A stretch of 64,000 nucleotides of DNA. It comes from Paramecium octaurelia. Taxonomy: Eukaryota; Ciliophora; Oligohymenophorea; Peniculida; Parameciidae. A program made the position numbers and the translations under genes. Positions 37,500 to 49,371 of this stretch are shown here, piece after piece; positions within the stretch are counted from its first letter, which is position 1; the number at the start of each line of letters is the position of its first letter. The stretch spans positions 248,001 through 312,000 of the forward strand of contig CAJJDP010000074.1 in the NCBI GenBank assembly GCA_905182995.1, in the 5' to 3' direction. A model generated the notes under the pieces. The model did no database searches. It was not told the DNA's origin and saw nothing but the letters and a program-made list of their open reading frames with translations.

Positions 37500-37772
37500 A
37501 ATTTCTTACTTATTAGATAACATTCACTATTATAATATTTTTACATGAGCATTTGAAAAGTTCGATTAATAAAATACTCTAATTATAATATATACATATG
37601 TATTATTATTTATTAATTGATTAAATAAATATGACATATTATTTATTTATTAATTAAACATAATGAGATATCCATATAATTTGTATTACTTTCTGATTTC
37701 ACATAGAATTCATCTATATATATATTACAATAATATTTATTTATCTGTAATAATATTTTTAATAAACAAATA

Positions 37773-38042
37773 ATGTAAAAATACGTTGCTAAAAATGTTG
37801 CTTTGAATTTTAAAAACTTAGTAATTGGAGGAGATTTGAAAACTATCGATCCTTTGAAAAGGAATGAAGAATAATTTTTCAAATATTATGATTAAATGTT
37901 CATGAAGAACACCTATATTTAAGATTGCCTCAAAAACGAATTATTGAGAATACCAGTTGATTTTTTCCAAGAAAGCAGATATGATGATTTTGCAGAAGAT
38001 CATTCTGATTTCTTAGAATAAGAACATCAGAAATAAAAATGA
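37773..38042 (+). CDS. Small acidic protein, 89 residues, unknown
   Basis: A single exon whose composition is clearly coding (MQKYVAKNVALNFKNLVIGG, ELLRIPVDFFQESRYDDFAE), with an acidic C-terminus. No family recognised. It starts about 270 bases after the channel gene and ends near the 3' end of the eL8 pseudogene (convergent). Confidence 0.65.
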
Positions 38043-38069
38043 TCCCCCTTATATATATATGTTAATTTT

Positions 38070-38985
38070 TCTTATTTATAATGTTACATCATTAGCTTGT
38101 TTTTTTTTCAGTTCTTCCAATTCTAAAGCTATCTTTAAAGCCTCTTATTAATACTTCGATTTTACTTCAACTTAACCTCCTTCAATAGTTATTACTAACT
38201 CATGGTTCTCATTATAATGTTATCTTAAATCTCGAGCCTTTTAAAATAATTTAAATTGAATTCTTTACTAAATTATCGAATCCAGCTTGATCCTCTTTCA
38301 AAAGTCACTCAAGGCTGCATAAATGGCTGTCTTTGAATGAACCAATGCCCTAATCTTGTCTTATCTAATTGAAGTGATTCCAAAGAATGTTACCTTTAAT
38401 GAATTCAAATGGAACATCCTGTCTTCTGCATAACTGAGACAACCAAACAACCAATTAGATTGGATCAACATCAAAAATAATTCGGACTAATTTTGCCTTC
38501 TTAGTTGCACCTAAAACTGCCACATGATGCAATCCAAATTTAAGAACATTACCTTTTTAGAATCAGTTTTTAAATTTGCTAATTTTAATTCAGCACCTGA
38601 ATCGATCTGTATGTCTTATCATTACTCATTTCTGAAGCATAATTTCTCAATAATAAATAACTTTAGAACATATACATTATGATAATTCAGACAGATATAC
38701 GTTTAATCTGATCAAGCCTTCTACTAATTTAATGACTGCATGCACTTTGATTCTTATAATAATATCTTCTTTTATGCAATTAATGTTATGAGGCTACCTA
38801 ACATAAATCTCTTTAGATTGAACATCATTTAAAATTCTAAAGTCTTTGCATCTTTAACTTAAAGTGGATTCCTTATTCTCTCAGCATTTTCTTTTACAAC
38901 GTTTTAGATTTATTAACCTTTGGTAATTAGCCTCAATGACTATAAAACAAACATTAAAACCATTTGAAATAAAAATCTTTGAATA
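38070..38985 (-). pseudogene. RPL7A: Ribosomal protein eL8 (RPL7A) pseudogene
   Basis: The order of eL8 segments is complete but they lie in several frames: NAERIRNPLQVKDAKTLEFQ and KKILLQ; AELKLANLKTDSKK; NVLKFGLHHVAVL with KKAKLVRIIFDVDPIQLVVW (the L7Ae RNA-binding core); SQLCRRQDVPFEFIKG; KTRLG; ALVHSKTAIYAALSDF; KEDQAGFDNLVKNSI; and a tail with IEGGQVEVKSKYQQEALKIA. Only one 29-nt segment (gtaac...aattag) looks like an intron; the other breaks are one-base shifts or stops, and the N-terminal half is more diverged than eL8 should be. A live eL8 gene must exist elsewhere. Most likely a decaying duplicate. Confidence 0.83.
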
Positions 38986-40024
38986 AGCATAGTTTAATAT
39001 TCTTAAAATAGCATTTTTTATATTTCGCTCAAGTATTTGTATCATTATATTATTATATATTGGTATATATAAAAAAGAATGTATTTTAATAGTTGAGCGT
39101 CTTTCTGTAACTATTTTTCACAATAAGTCAAAGTAATCTAAAATTGATTTAAACATTCTTAAGTTGTATAAAAATATGCTACTTTAATCCTTCATCAATT
39201 TGTTCTTATTCTTTGATAACCTAAGATTTATAAACAAATGTTTAAGCAAGTAATAGATAAATTTAAAAAATCAATCTATTACAAGTAAATACATATCATT
39301 TTGAATATTGATACATCTATAAAGAGTTTAGTAGATTATTAAATCTCTTGAAATAGAGGGTTAAGGTTTAATATATTTTCGAATATATTAATTTAATATT
39401 TTCTAAGAGTTGAATGTATGTCTAAACTTAAGTTTCAGACAAATTTCACTACAAATATATTGCATCAAATTAATATCTGATTATAATTCTTTAATCTTAT
39501 TTTTTTAGATCATTATAATTTATCCTGAATGTTACAAATTTGATTAATTTTGTTTCATTCAAATCAAATTCAACATTAATGCCTTTCCACATTCTATGTC
39601 ATTCTGTATCATAAAATGATTAAAGCTCAATCAGTAAAATCCTCTTACATCATCATTCATTCAAATTGATCGATGACATAATAAGTGATACAAAAGTATA
39701 AATTAATTTTTGAAAATAAAAAGTAGAACTTAATAAAAGTTTATTGAGTTTAAATATAATCCAAAATGATATAAAACTACATTAAAAAGAATTAGGCTCC
39801 CAAAATTTAAGAATTTATGAAGTTATAATTCTAAACCATAATAAAAGTTAAATCCTTCAATTAAATTCAAAATGATTCCCAAGTGTTTTAAGAATAAGTA
39901 ATAAGGCAATCATTATTGAATTTTTAAATATTAAAAAATTTTTTATTATTTACAAAATATTAATATTTGTAGAGAGAATTTTTTTATTTTGATTGTTTTA
40001 TTTAAAAATTGATGCTTCCTTAGT
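38986..40024. other. Gene-free stretch of about 1 kb
   Basis: AT-rich spacer upstream of the eL8 pseudogene. No start/stop pair with protein-like content was found on either strand. Confidence 0.5.
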
Positions 40025-40876
40025 TCATAATAAATTTTCTCTAACTAATTTAGTAGGGTTTGATTTTAATCTGCATGTTACATTTCTGATTGAAGAGATA
40101 CAGTATAAAAAGCTTTATCTTAATTTTTCTCTTACGAAAATTTCCTTTTAAAATGGGCTTTCAAAGAATTCCTTGCCTTGGTTTACTACGTAGGTAATTC
40201 TTAAAATTTATTTTATTTCATTCAAATACACCTTTATTTGGGAGTACTCAAATTAAAATTTTTTCGTTTGATGCTCATAATTAAATGAAAATTGTATTCT
40301 AAATTAAACTTAAAAGATAAAAATCTATTTGAATTTATCAAAATTAGATTGACTTGATTTTTTAATGATGGTGCATTCAATTTGTTTCCGTTATTATTTA
40401 TAAGAGTGTGTAATCTTTTCAATCTTTAGTCTGAAAGCAAACTTTCTATCATCTGTTGATAAAGTCAATTGTCACTGTTTTTTTGAACTGAATTAGATTT
40501 TGAATTTTGAAGCAATATTATTTTAAGTTTTACTTTTACTATTTTTCAATTCGTGATTTGATGGTAAGATTTTATATTCTAAATAGAATAGTTTGCCTTT
40601 TAGTTTTTAATATTCTCAAAAGAGATTCTTTAATTTTGACAGATTGATCCTTTCCTAATTTGAACATATTTCAATATTTTCCTTTCAATCCTTCAAACTG
40701 AAATATTTAAATAACAATTTTTGATTCTGGTTTTATAATTATATTGAAGCTTTATAGTCTATAAAGTTTATTTTATTTTGAATTAGACTAATTAATGAAT
40801 TCGGTCTTTGCAACTCCTTGCTTGATCTATTGCCCAATATTGTTTTCTGAGAGAGGGAATTTGATTTGAATTATCC
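40025..40876 (-). pseudogene. Possible gene relic with three in-frame TGA
   Basis: One minus-strand frame runs 284 codons and is broken by TGA at 40685-40687, 40616-40618 and 40472-40474, with no ATG at its 5' end. The last 149 codons are open and have plausible content (LSTDDRKFAFRLKIEKITHS, QGKEFFESPFQKEIFVREKL). Three TGA in 284 codons is not far below chance in such AT-rich DNA, so the evidence is weak. It starts 46 bases past the stop of the next gene upstream on the same strand. Confidence 0.3.
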
Positions 40877-40922
40877 TCAAAGATTGTAATAAATTAAATT
40901 ATTAATAGTAATAAACAACTTC

Positions 40923-42215
40923 TCAAAATTCATATTATTTCAGTTAAGGCTTTTTGTTAGTAGAAAATCTTTTAAATGGAGATTGGAACTACGTTAGATG
41001 CTTAGTTCCCATTATTAATTTTGTTTTTAATTCTTTATATTTACTAGCTCTAGTCATAGCAGCTTATTCTTCTGCTAATGATATTTTATCAAATTCTTCC
41101 ATAACCTATAATAAGATCAGCTTAATACTTCTCGATGTTAATGTTCTAATTGATCATTCATCCGTTTTACTTGTTCTAATTCATGACTCAACTCCTCTGT
41201 AGTTTCTAAGCATTCCATGTGTAATGATTTTAATCGCTCCATCTCATTCCTCTAGTCTATAACAGTCTTTTCTTAATGTTTAACAGTCTGATCTAACTAA
41301 ATCACTTATGCATTCAATTCCATGCATGTGTCTGCTTCCGATTAATAATTTTTTTGGTATAATAGGCTTTCTTACTTGAATTTCTCTTTTTATTTATGGA
41401 GTTCTTCTAGATCATTTTATAGTTATGATATATAATTCTAAGCTTCTTGATATTGCATTCGAGTATATTTCAAATTTTCATTCTTTGTTTTCAATTCATT
41501 ATTAATCTAGATGATCAATTAATAATATTACATTTTCAACATCTGCTCTATAAATTAGGTTCTACTTTTCAAGATTATCATAATCACTTTGTAATTAAGA
41601 CAATGATTTCTCTTTTTCATTCAATTTATCTAATACATCTTCATAAGTATTATTAAGAATCTCTCTGTCATGCAATAATCTTATTTTATATGAATGATTT
41701 CTTACCTTTTTCTTTCATCTTTAGCTGCTTACAATTCTGTTTCCAATCTAAGTTTATCTTCATATATTTTTCTGTTTGCCTCTTGGATTTGGGCTAAGTC
41801 ATTTTTGACTCTCTAATACTCTTAGGATCTATGATCTGTGATTTCTTTAAATGCCAGATTTTCAGCTCTCATCTCTTAACTTTCGATATGTTTTTCTGTT
41901 AACTAAGATTTCAAATTATCTATCTCATTTCTAAGGTTAGCAATAGTTTTTAATGTTTGATCACTCTTATTTCGATAATCTACTTCATTTCTCATCTTCT
42001 CATCATGTAATGTATTATATCTAATTTTAACAGCTAATTCACCTATTCTCTAATGATTTCAAATGAGAGGCCAATTCTTAATAGTCTCGTGCATTCTATC
42101 TCAATTCAAAGTTCTCAGCCTTCAATTAAGAGATCATTAAATCCTTTTGGTCATTTTCGAATTTGGCTGGTGAATAAAATGGTAAATTTTGAATGTTTCT
42201 TTGAGAATATGACAT
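40923..42215 (-). CDS. Long coiled-coil protein, unknown
   Basis: 398 residues after four introns (22, 26, 25 and 23 nt; in frame). After a short head (MSYSQRNIQNLPFYSPAKFE) nearly the whole protein is one coiled coil (MISQLKAENFELRQNARDYQ ... ELSHELEQVKRMNDQLEHQH) ending in a basic tail. The head plus rod plan fits basal-body, kinetodesmal or cortical scaffold proteins of ciliates. No named family can be assigned by eye. Confidence 0.78.
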
Positions 42216-42272
42216 ATATTTATTAAAAGAATTAAATAAAATAGTGTATGAATGATATACTAATAACCCTTT

Positions 42273-43539
42273 TCATTTTTATAATATTTCCTTTTTGAGT
42301 TATCCAATTTTATTGATTACCAAATCTAATACAAGTCCTAATTCTTCTCTTTCTTTGTCCCTCTTATTTTTGCCACTTTAATAATCCAATTCTTCATTTC
42401 TACATTCGGTATCACGATCATCATTTTAAGATGTTTTAGTTTCTATTTTCACATCGACTTCTGCCTTTTCATTTTTAGCACTTGTAATCTAAGAATTCAG
42501 AGACTCAATTGATCCTATATGATTATTTCCATAAATAAATACCTTAAAGGAAGGTTAAATTTTCTTATTTTAATATAATTTGATCTTCCAACATTTAGGC
42601 CAGAGCTCCGAAAGCATCTTTACGTTGTTGTTCACATAAATCTTCATAAATTCTTTGCTTTTGAATCCAATTGTCCACTTGTGAAATGATTTCCAAGACT
42701 TTTCTACTCATTGATTCTTATTCTGCTGTAGGGTCTTTGGATAAAAGATTCACTATATGGGAGATTCCATGCAACAGAAAGTTGATTCCTTCTGCTTTTA
42801 CATTATGTTTGATTTTATTAATCTATTGAGCAATTTCAACCAAAGTTAGGTCATCTTCATCATCAGTGGAATAATTCTTATTTAAGAACTTATCTTGATT
42901 TTCTACTTGGATGAGACTGGCAAATCTTTATTAGTTTTTAATAAGAACATTAAGAAATGTGTTAAACATTTTCTTGGCTTCATTTAAAGCATACAAGCCT
43001 TGTTCTAAATTATCTAAGGTTTTTTCATATCTAACTTGTTCCTCTTTTCTTTTCTCAGTTTAATATTCTAATTCGTTTTTGAGTTCTTTTAATTCACTTT
43101 CTGTTCTTGCTAAGTCTGTCAATTTAGCTTATTTATCGGGTTCCAATTAGTCAATCTATCCCTTAAGCAATTTTGATGTACTTGTTGATTCATTAATGAT
43201 ATCTTCCAAGGTGCTCAAATCCTTTAAAGAAATGAATTGCAAGATTATACGTTTTCACATTATGATTAATATCTCTCATGTAATCTGTCATCTCTGTCTT
43301 GTTCTCCTTCCAATTGAGTATTCAAATTCTAAAGCATATTTATCAAATTCTGTAATGGTTCAGGCCCAGATAATTAAATCTAGACTGTGTCCAAGATTGT
43401 TTATCCAAATTGACTTTATTTCAACTACAACATTTATCATAATAATAACCTTCTCTATCTCTTCATGCACATCAACGTCCTCATCAAATTACAAAGTGAC
43501 ACTTAGTATAGCCAATAAAATTAACAATTTACACGGCAT
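42273..43539 (-). CDS. Trichocyst matrix protein-like secretory protein
   Basis: 394 residues after introns of 25, 29 and 28 nt (in frame). N-terminal signal peptide (MPCKLLILLAILSVTLQ), then the sequence typical of Paramecium trichocyst matrix proteins: FGQTILDTVQIQLSG, LNTQLEGEQDRDDRLHERYQ, SCN-like Cys positions, long helical repeats and a second cysteine region (EDLCEQQRKDAFGALAQMLE). Such proteins are stored as crystals in dense-core trichocysts and expand on exocytosis in the presence of calcium. The first intron starts GTT rather than GTA. This member is shorter and more diverged than the major T1-T4 proteins, so it may be a minor component or a secreted relative. Confidence 0.82.
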
Positions 43540-43567
43540 ATTGTTTGTATTAATAAATTTATAAATC

Positions 43568-44283
43568 ATGCATCCCATCATTGGACCCAAAACAGTGGCA
43601 TCTCAATTATCCAAAAAGGAACTTAATGAAAAAGAAATTCCAGACAACAAAAACCCAAATGCTTACATCATCGTCAGATAAGACTCATTATTGAACCAAC
43701 AATTAAATCCAATAGAAACCTACAGTATCTAAGATTCTCCAAACAAGACAATACCTATCATATACAATCGTCCCTCCTTATCCAAAATCGAAATATTCAT
43801 CGATCTATGCACTCTCACTCTATTCATATACACCTTCTATGAGTTCGTGTCTGAATACGACAAACTACCTTCAACTGTAGATGTCGACTTTGGATTTGAT
43901 TCCTCATTCGAATAGATAGATAAGGAATATTTGGCTCTAATATTATTAGGAGACACGGTCTTCTTGGTTTTACTCTCAATTTTGTAATGTTTCACTCACA
44001 AATTTAAGTAATCCTTATTAATTATTACATTAGATACTTGGTTGAAATCAAATAAACCAATTCAGAGATGATTTTTAGATACACACGATATTTTATAAGT
44101 TCTTATAAGCTATCCACGATGGCATTATTTATGTATGCCACAATTTCAATATTTAAAATTATTGATAAGCAATGGGAACCTTACACTTTGTACTTGTCAT
44201 CACTATTCTCAATACTCTTCATCATATTTGGTATGATTTATTACAGGAAAATGAATTACATAGCAAACAATCCATTCCTATGA
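43568..44283 (+). CDS. Four-helix membrane protein, unknown
   Basis: 229 residues after one 26-nt intron (gtaatcctta...cattag, about 44009). An N-terminal cytosolic part is followed by four transmembrane helices (IDLCTLTLFIYTFYEF, LALILLGDTVFLVLLSI, LSTMALFMYATISIF, YLSSLFSILFIIFGMIYY). An acidic loop of about 30 residues lies between helices 1 and 2. Related hypothetical proteins are common in ciliates; no function is known to me. Divergent from the trichocyst-type gene, 28 bases between ATG codons. Confidence 0.78.
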
Positions 44284-44329
44284 ACAATTATAAACTATAT
44301 ACTCAAATATTATATTATTTTTGTTATTA

Positions 44330-46398
44330 ATGTCGTAATACTAATTTCCAGATCTAGATAACTTTACCACTAATGAAGTAATTGATCTAATGGACGATTA
44401 CTATAAGTTCAACTCAGATGAAAATGTATGTAATGCATTTTATATGTTAGCATTTTTTTTATTTCCATGAAATCCCTATCCTTTTTAAAGAGATCGATGC
44501 TCTAATTAAAAAATCATAATTCTCTAATTCTCTTTGGATATTTTTCTTAAATTATTTAGCAGTTGTTTCAGAAACTATATAAGGGAGAGACCTACCCTTT
44601 TTTCAGTTCTATGATATTGTAATTTTGATGTGAATCATTAGCAACAATTTGACGTTAAAAACAATAAAATCAACTTGAGGAATGAAACCGATTCAATTGT
44701 CTAAACATTAACAGCTGAAGAATCTAAAAAGCAAATTATTCTTGTGAAACTGATAAAGAAGTACTTTCTTATAATATTATACCACGAAGCCATATATTTG
44801 GTGGATTACTCTAAGAATAATCAGGAGTAAATGAAAATAATTGTTAATTAATTGACTGATGGTCTGGATTATGAAATCAGATTAATCTAGAAATTTATCA
44901 ATACTGAAGCATCGCAATATTACTTTTATTTTTTATTATCATTTCTTCAAGGAGTTAAAATAGATACAATTTAGTTAACCGAATTTGAGCATAAGATTTG
45001 CCATGATAGAGTAGTCTGGCTAATTTTAAGTTTTGGTTTTGACTAGATTGAGAAAGAATTCTAGGAATAAATTGAAATTGATTAATAAAATATACTATAA
45101 TTAAAACAGAATTAGGCCTTGAAAGAGTTAAGAAAGTAAAGAGCGGCCCAACTTCAACCAAAAAAGTTAAATAAAGTCAGACTTTAAACTCCTAAATCAA
45201 AGCAAGAAAGAGAATAATAAATCAATCTATTGAATGAAAGAATATCCTATTTGAAAGTATTGAATGGAGTAGGCGACGATGATGACATACTGACTTCAGA
45301 GATGTTCTAGATTAAAATGAAAAAATTAAATAAAGATCTAGAAACTGAATTCTAGAACCTGGATCAAATAAAACAAAATCAAATGCTATATTAATCTAGC
45401 CAAAATCAGTTATTAAAGAACGCTTCCTAAATTCTACAAGGAAAATTTGATTCTCAATTGTTCTAAGGCTTGGGGTTACAGCTATAAACAAACTCGAAAT
45501 AGGAGACATTGAAGCAGTTATAAGAACAAAATTATCAATCTATTGTAGATCCAATGATGAGGCAGGAAGGAAAAAAATTGCCACCAGGGAAGTTTGTCAC
45601 AGTTCAAAAGGATAATCTTATTGCTATGAAGTATGGAATCAAGGTAAATCATCATTTTATAAGATATCAAGAGATGCACTATATGATTTGAGAAATGGGA
45701 GAGTGAAATCTGAAATAATTGACTTTTATTTCAAGTTTCTACAAGAATTTTCTTCACTTTGTAATGAAAGGTAGGCTTTTATGCAAATTGCAGATTTTGA
45801 TAATTTAATTTTTGAATAAAGAACTGGAAAAGAAGCTCCTTAATCTAGAACTGAGAATTACTTATCTAATTTTGATTATATATATTTTCCAATAAAGTAA
45901 GGACAGGTAGATGAATATTCATTAGGAGTGATAGATGTCTAGAATTTAGTGATTCGTCATTATTATTTATGTTATCAAAAGCCTAAATTACCAGTCAGTT
46001 CATTATAATAAATATTTCGATCTTGGCAGATCTAAGAATAGGATGTAATAGATGAGGTTTAATAAAGAATTGATATGCAGCATCGATTTCTTTAGTTTCT
46101 AATATATTGGATTCGAAAACAATCCTATTACTACAAAATGGAGAAGATCTCAAATATGAAATTATGGAAAATTAAAATCGAAGAAATTAAGACTGTATCT
46201 CTACCATCTGAAACTGGAATGTATTTATTATGTTTGATAACAAACTTTTGTTTAAAGAAAAAAAAAGTGGACACCTTCTAGAACAAGGATGTGGTTAGAG
46301 AAATATTGGAAAATGTTATTTGTTCTACAGGTCTTTAAGAGAAATTGAATGACAGGACAGCCATTGATTATTTTAAAAAGAGAATTGATGCTATATGA
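44330..46398 (+). CDS. Ulp1/SENP-fold (C48 peptidase-like) protein lacking catalytic residues
   Basis: 666 residues after introns of 25, 23 and 20 nt (in frame). The N-terminal 430 residues are helical and Gln-rich. From about residue 440 the sequence follows the Ulp1 protease plan: ALYDLRNGRVKSEIIDFYFK matches the W-L-x-D-x-x-I-x-x-Y entry, FDYIYFPIKQG matches the FxxIxxPI strand, and EYSLGVIDVQNLVIRHYY matches HWxLxVID...IxxYD. The catalytic His is replaced (EYSL), the Asp position reads YYLC, and the Cys motif DCGxF reads SETGMYLL. So the triad is gone and the protein is probably a binding scaffold for SUMO or a similar modifier. The fold call is by pattern only. Confidence 0.6.
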
Positions 46399-46562
46399 AC
46401 TAATTTAATATAAATATTTTTGGATAGATAGTATTTAATATATACATAAAGTGTCTGACAGAATTGTTATTGAGCATTCATAGATTTATTAGGTCAATAT
46501 TTAGATGAAGAAGCAATTTAAAGTGTAATATAATGAAATGATGTATAAATTAAATATATTGA

Positions 46563-48216
46563 TCAGTTTCTTACAAATAATTGTTCATTTTCTTTGACCA
46601 TATCCGAATAGAGTTATGCCATTTTTTATTGCATATTTAATATTGTCTAAGTAGTTTAAAATTGATTGAGATTCATTATGATCTATACTTATTAGTAAAT
46701 ATTGTTATTGATATATCCAAAATTATCCTAAATAACTTCATGTTATTTGGCTTCTTTAGGAAACAAACTCTACTTTTATTGTTTTTCTGTGAAGATTTCT
46801 TACGATTAAGTTTGAGTTCTTTGTTGAATTTAGCTATCATTCAGTTCTTTAAATTGTTTGTCTATTTTAGAGTCAATTTTTTGTAATTATTTTACTGTTT
46901 CATCCCTTAATGAATCTCTATACTTAATTTTCTCTTTGAGTGTTTCAATAACTTAGTTTTAATATTTGTAAAAGTAGTCTAAATGTTTAGTAACAATTAA
47001 TCCAATATCTTCTTATTTTCTACTCCATGTCAAGAACAGGTAATTAAGATGTTTGTAATAGATTTCATCTACCTTCTCAGGTATCTATTCATTTTAACTT
47101 CTATTTCTTTAGTGTAAATTCACAAATTAATCTGCCAGTGATTTATATTCTTAACTTAACTATTTGTTTAAACCCACAATTTTCTTAGATATTTGTCTAA
47201 TGTTGTTATAGCATTCCAAATCCTTACTAAAAGTGCTTGATTAATACGAGAAGAACCCCTCAATTTGTGAACTTATCTAACATTCAATTTGTCCATTCAA
47301 AGTTGATAAATTTTAGATATCATATTGTCTCTATTTCTATTGCTTTAGCTTATTTTATAGATCATTATCATTTTGACAACTGAAAAAGCTGTCTACTAAG
47401 CTATCGAACCAGAATTGTCTAATGATTGTATTCATGAATTTCTCTAACGCTAACTATCTGAAATCAGCAATCTTATTCTTAGTACTCGAAGACACCTTCT
47501 TGGGAATTGGAGGAACATAGTAATCTGGGTAATTCTTCACCAAATATTCTCTTAATTTGTCGAAGTCAGAATATCTCCTACTAATGAAATATCCATATGG
47601 GTCCAAAGTGATTTTATACAATATGTATGATTTCGAAAACAAAGAACCTGGTTACTCTTAATAACTTTGAATCTTCACGTCAATGTTTGGATGTTTATAC
47701 AAGAAAGAATTCTGATTTATCTACATTTGTTATCCAGGATACACCTTATAACGTTGACCTTCTATCATCATAACGTTTTATGGATTAATGAGTTGTTGAG
47801 GCAAAGGAGGTTGAGGAAGTTGAGGAGGTGGAGGTGTCTGCATTAAACCTTCAGGTTCTTCCTTCAAAGTTCCTTATTTAGCAAATTGGGGTTAAGAAAT
47901 GTAACTAGGAGGAGATTGATAATCATTGAATCCAGGATATAGCTTCCCATCCTGATGGTTGTTCTAATATTCAGGATATTTAGTCATTTCTGTGCTTGTT
48001 TGTCTAGAATCATTATAATACGTACTATTGCTATTTCAGGGCCAAAAACTCCCCTCCTGCTATAAGAATCTCATCCATGTTCCATAATTCAATTTTATCA
48101 CCATTTGTTTTCTTACTATTTAAATATTAGAGAAACTCTTCTTTCTGGAAACCTTGCGCTTATATTGTAGTCTCAATGAAACTATCGATCTAATTTACAA
48201 ATGAAGTTCTATCCAT
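46563..48216 (-). CDS. PX-domain sorting nexin
   Basis: 544 residues with one 19-nt intron (gtttttggcc...aaatag, about 48040). Order: N-terminal helical part, a Pro/Gln linker (MQTPPPPQLPQPPLPQ), a PX domain near residues 180-290 with YLYKITLDPYGYFISRRYSDF-type strand and YFISRRYSDFDKLREYLV, VPPIPKK (the PPxxPxK lipid loop), then a helical BAR-like C-terminus of 240 residues. The RRYSDF motif binds PI3P head groups. Sorting nexins of this plan act on endosomes in retromer-type recycling. The unusual length of the intron makes the junction near residue 60 slightly uncertain. Confidence 0.87.
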
Positions 48217-49371
48217 AAGTTTTTATTAAATTTATTTAATCTTTTCATTCCTCGTATTTCAACCATAGAAAACACATGGAATCCATATACATTATGACAC
48301 TATTATACTAAAATACAAATAATTTATTAAACAAATCTCATTTATAAATATTATAAATTCTAAGAATATTTCCAGTCCATAACTAAAACAATCTTTAAAG
48401 AAACCATTAATAATTAGGTCTTAAAATATAGACTCAATCATATCAATAAAAATATGAAACAAAAGGAACTTACTTAAAAATGAAAAATATGGAAATAATA
48501 AATTCGGAGTGTATTATAATTATATACTCTAAGGTATGTAAGCTCAAAAATAATTACTTTGGGATTGAAATCATTTACATCAATTTGTTCATATAATGAA
48601 TATACTCATATTATTTAAATTTCTAATAACTGTTAACTGTTGTATTCTTTTATTCAGAATTATTCTTTAGTGAACCAAGGTTTGTCTTTGTGGAATAAAA
48701 ATACATATATGATTCAATTTATTTTATATAATTCTACATTGTAGATACTTTGCTTTGTATCTGATATAAATAACCCCCAATAAAATTAAAATATAGCATG
48801 TTTCAATAACATCCAATATCTAAAAATTAGGAAAATTCAATATCAATTAAATTCAATTATGCTTAAAACTTAAATTTTATATTATTGATCACAAACATCT
48901 TAAATCTATTTCCTTATTTTAATGTATAATTAAGAATTGACATTCGGAATAATTTTTTGAATTATTAATTTTAAAATATTTGTGATAAATTAGAAATTAT
49001 CGTTTAGAATTTGAATTTGCATGTACTTTTGGGATGATTTGCTTATAGTTATAGCATATTAATGAGAAGGAATGGTGTGGATTATGAGCAAGGGGAAACC
49101 TCCAATTGGTAATATAAGGCTATGAGGAGAATTGGCTTTAGCTCTAATAGATTAATAGGGATTGATGATTGAAATAAAAAAAGTTTACAATCTATAAAAA
49201 ATAAGAAGTGAATTTATTGTTGAATGTTGAGGAAGGATTAGGGAATGGGAGAATGAATATGAGAGTGAGGAGTAATATATATATGAATGGCAATTAATAT
49301 AAATAATATGAGGTATATAATATATATTTAATTTTGAAATTCAAATTCAAAAATATTATTTAATTAATAAA
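48217..49371. other. Divergent spacer of about 1.15 kb
   Basis: Lies between the sorting nexin gene (minus) and the Myb gene (plus). A short open stretch near 49062 (MRRNGVDYEQGETSNW, then TGA at about 49170) sits in a less AT-rich, purine-rich patch and might be a small gene. Otherwise nothing is recognisable; promoters of both flanking genes must lie here. Confidence 0.45.

Noticed and set aside
46662..46886. 74-codon hydrophobic plus-strand ORF
   Set aside because: Antisense to the helical C-terminus of the sorting nexin.
48400..48560. Short frames in the 48.2-49.4 kb spacer
   Set aside because: Fewer than 40 codons each, no start/stop pair with coding character except the weak one near 49062.
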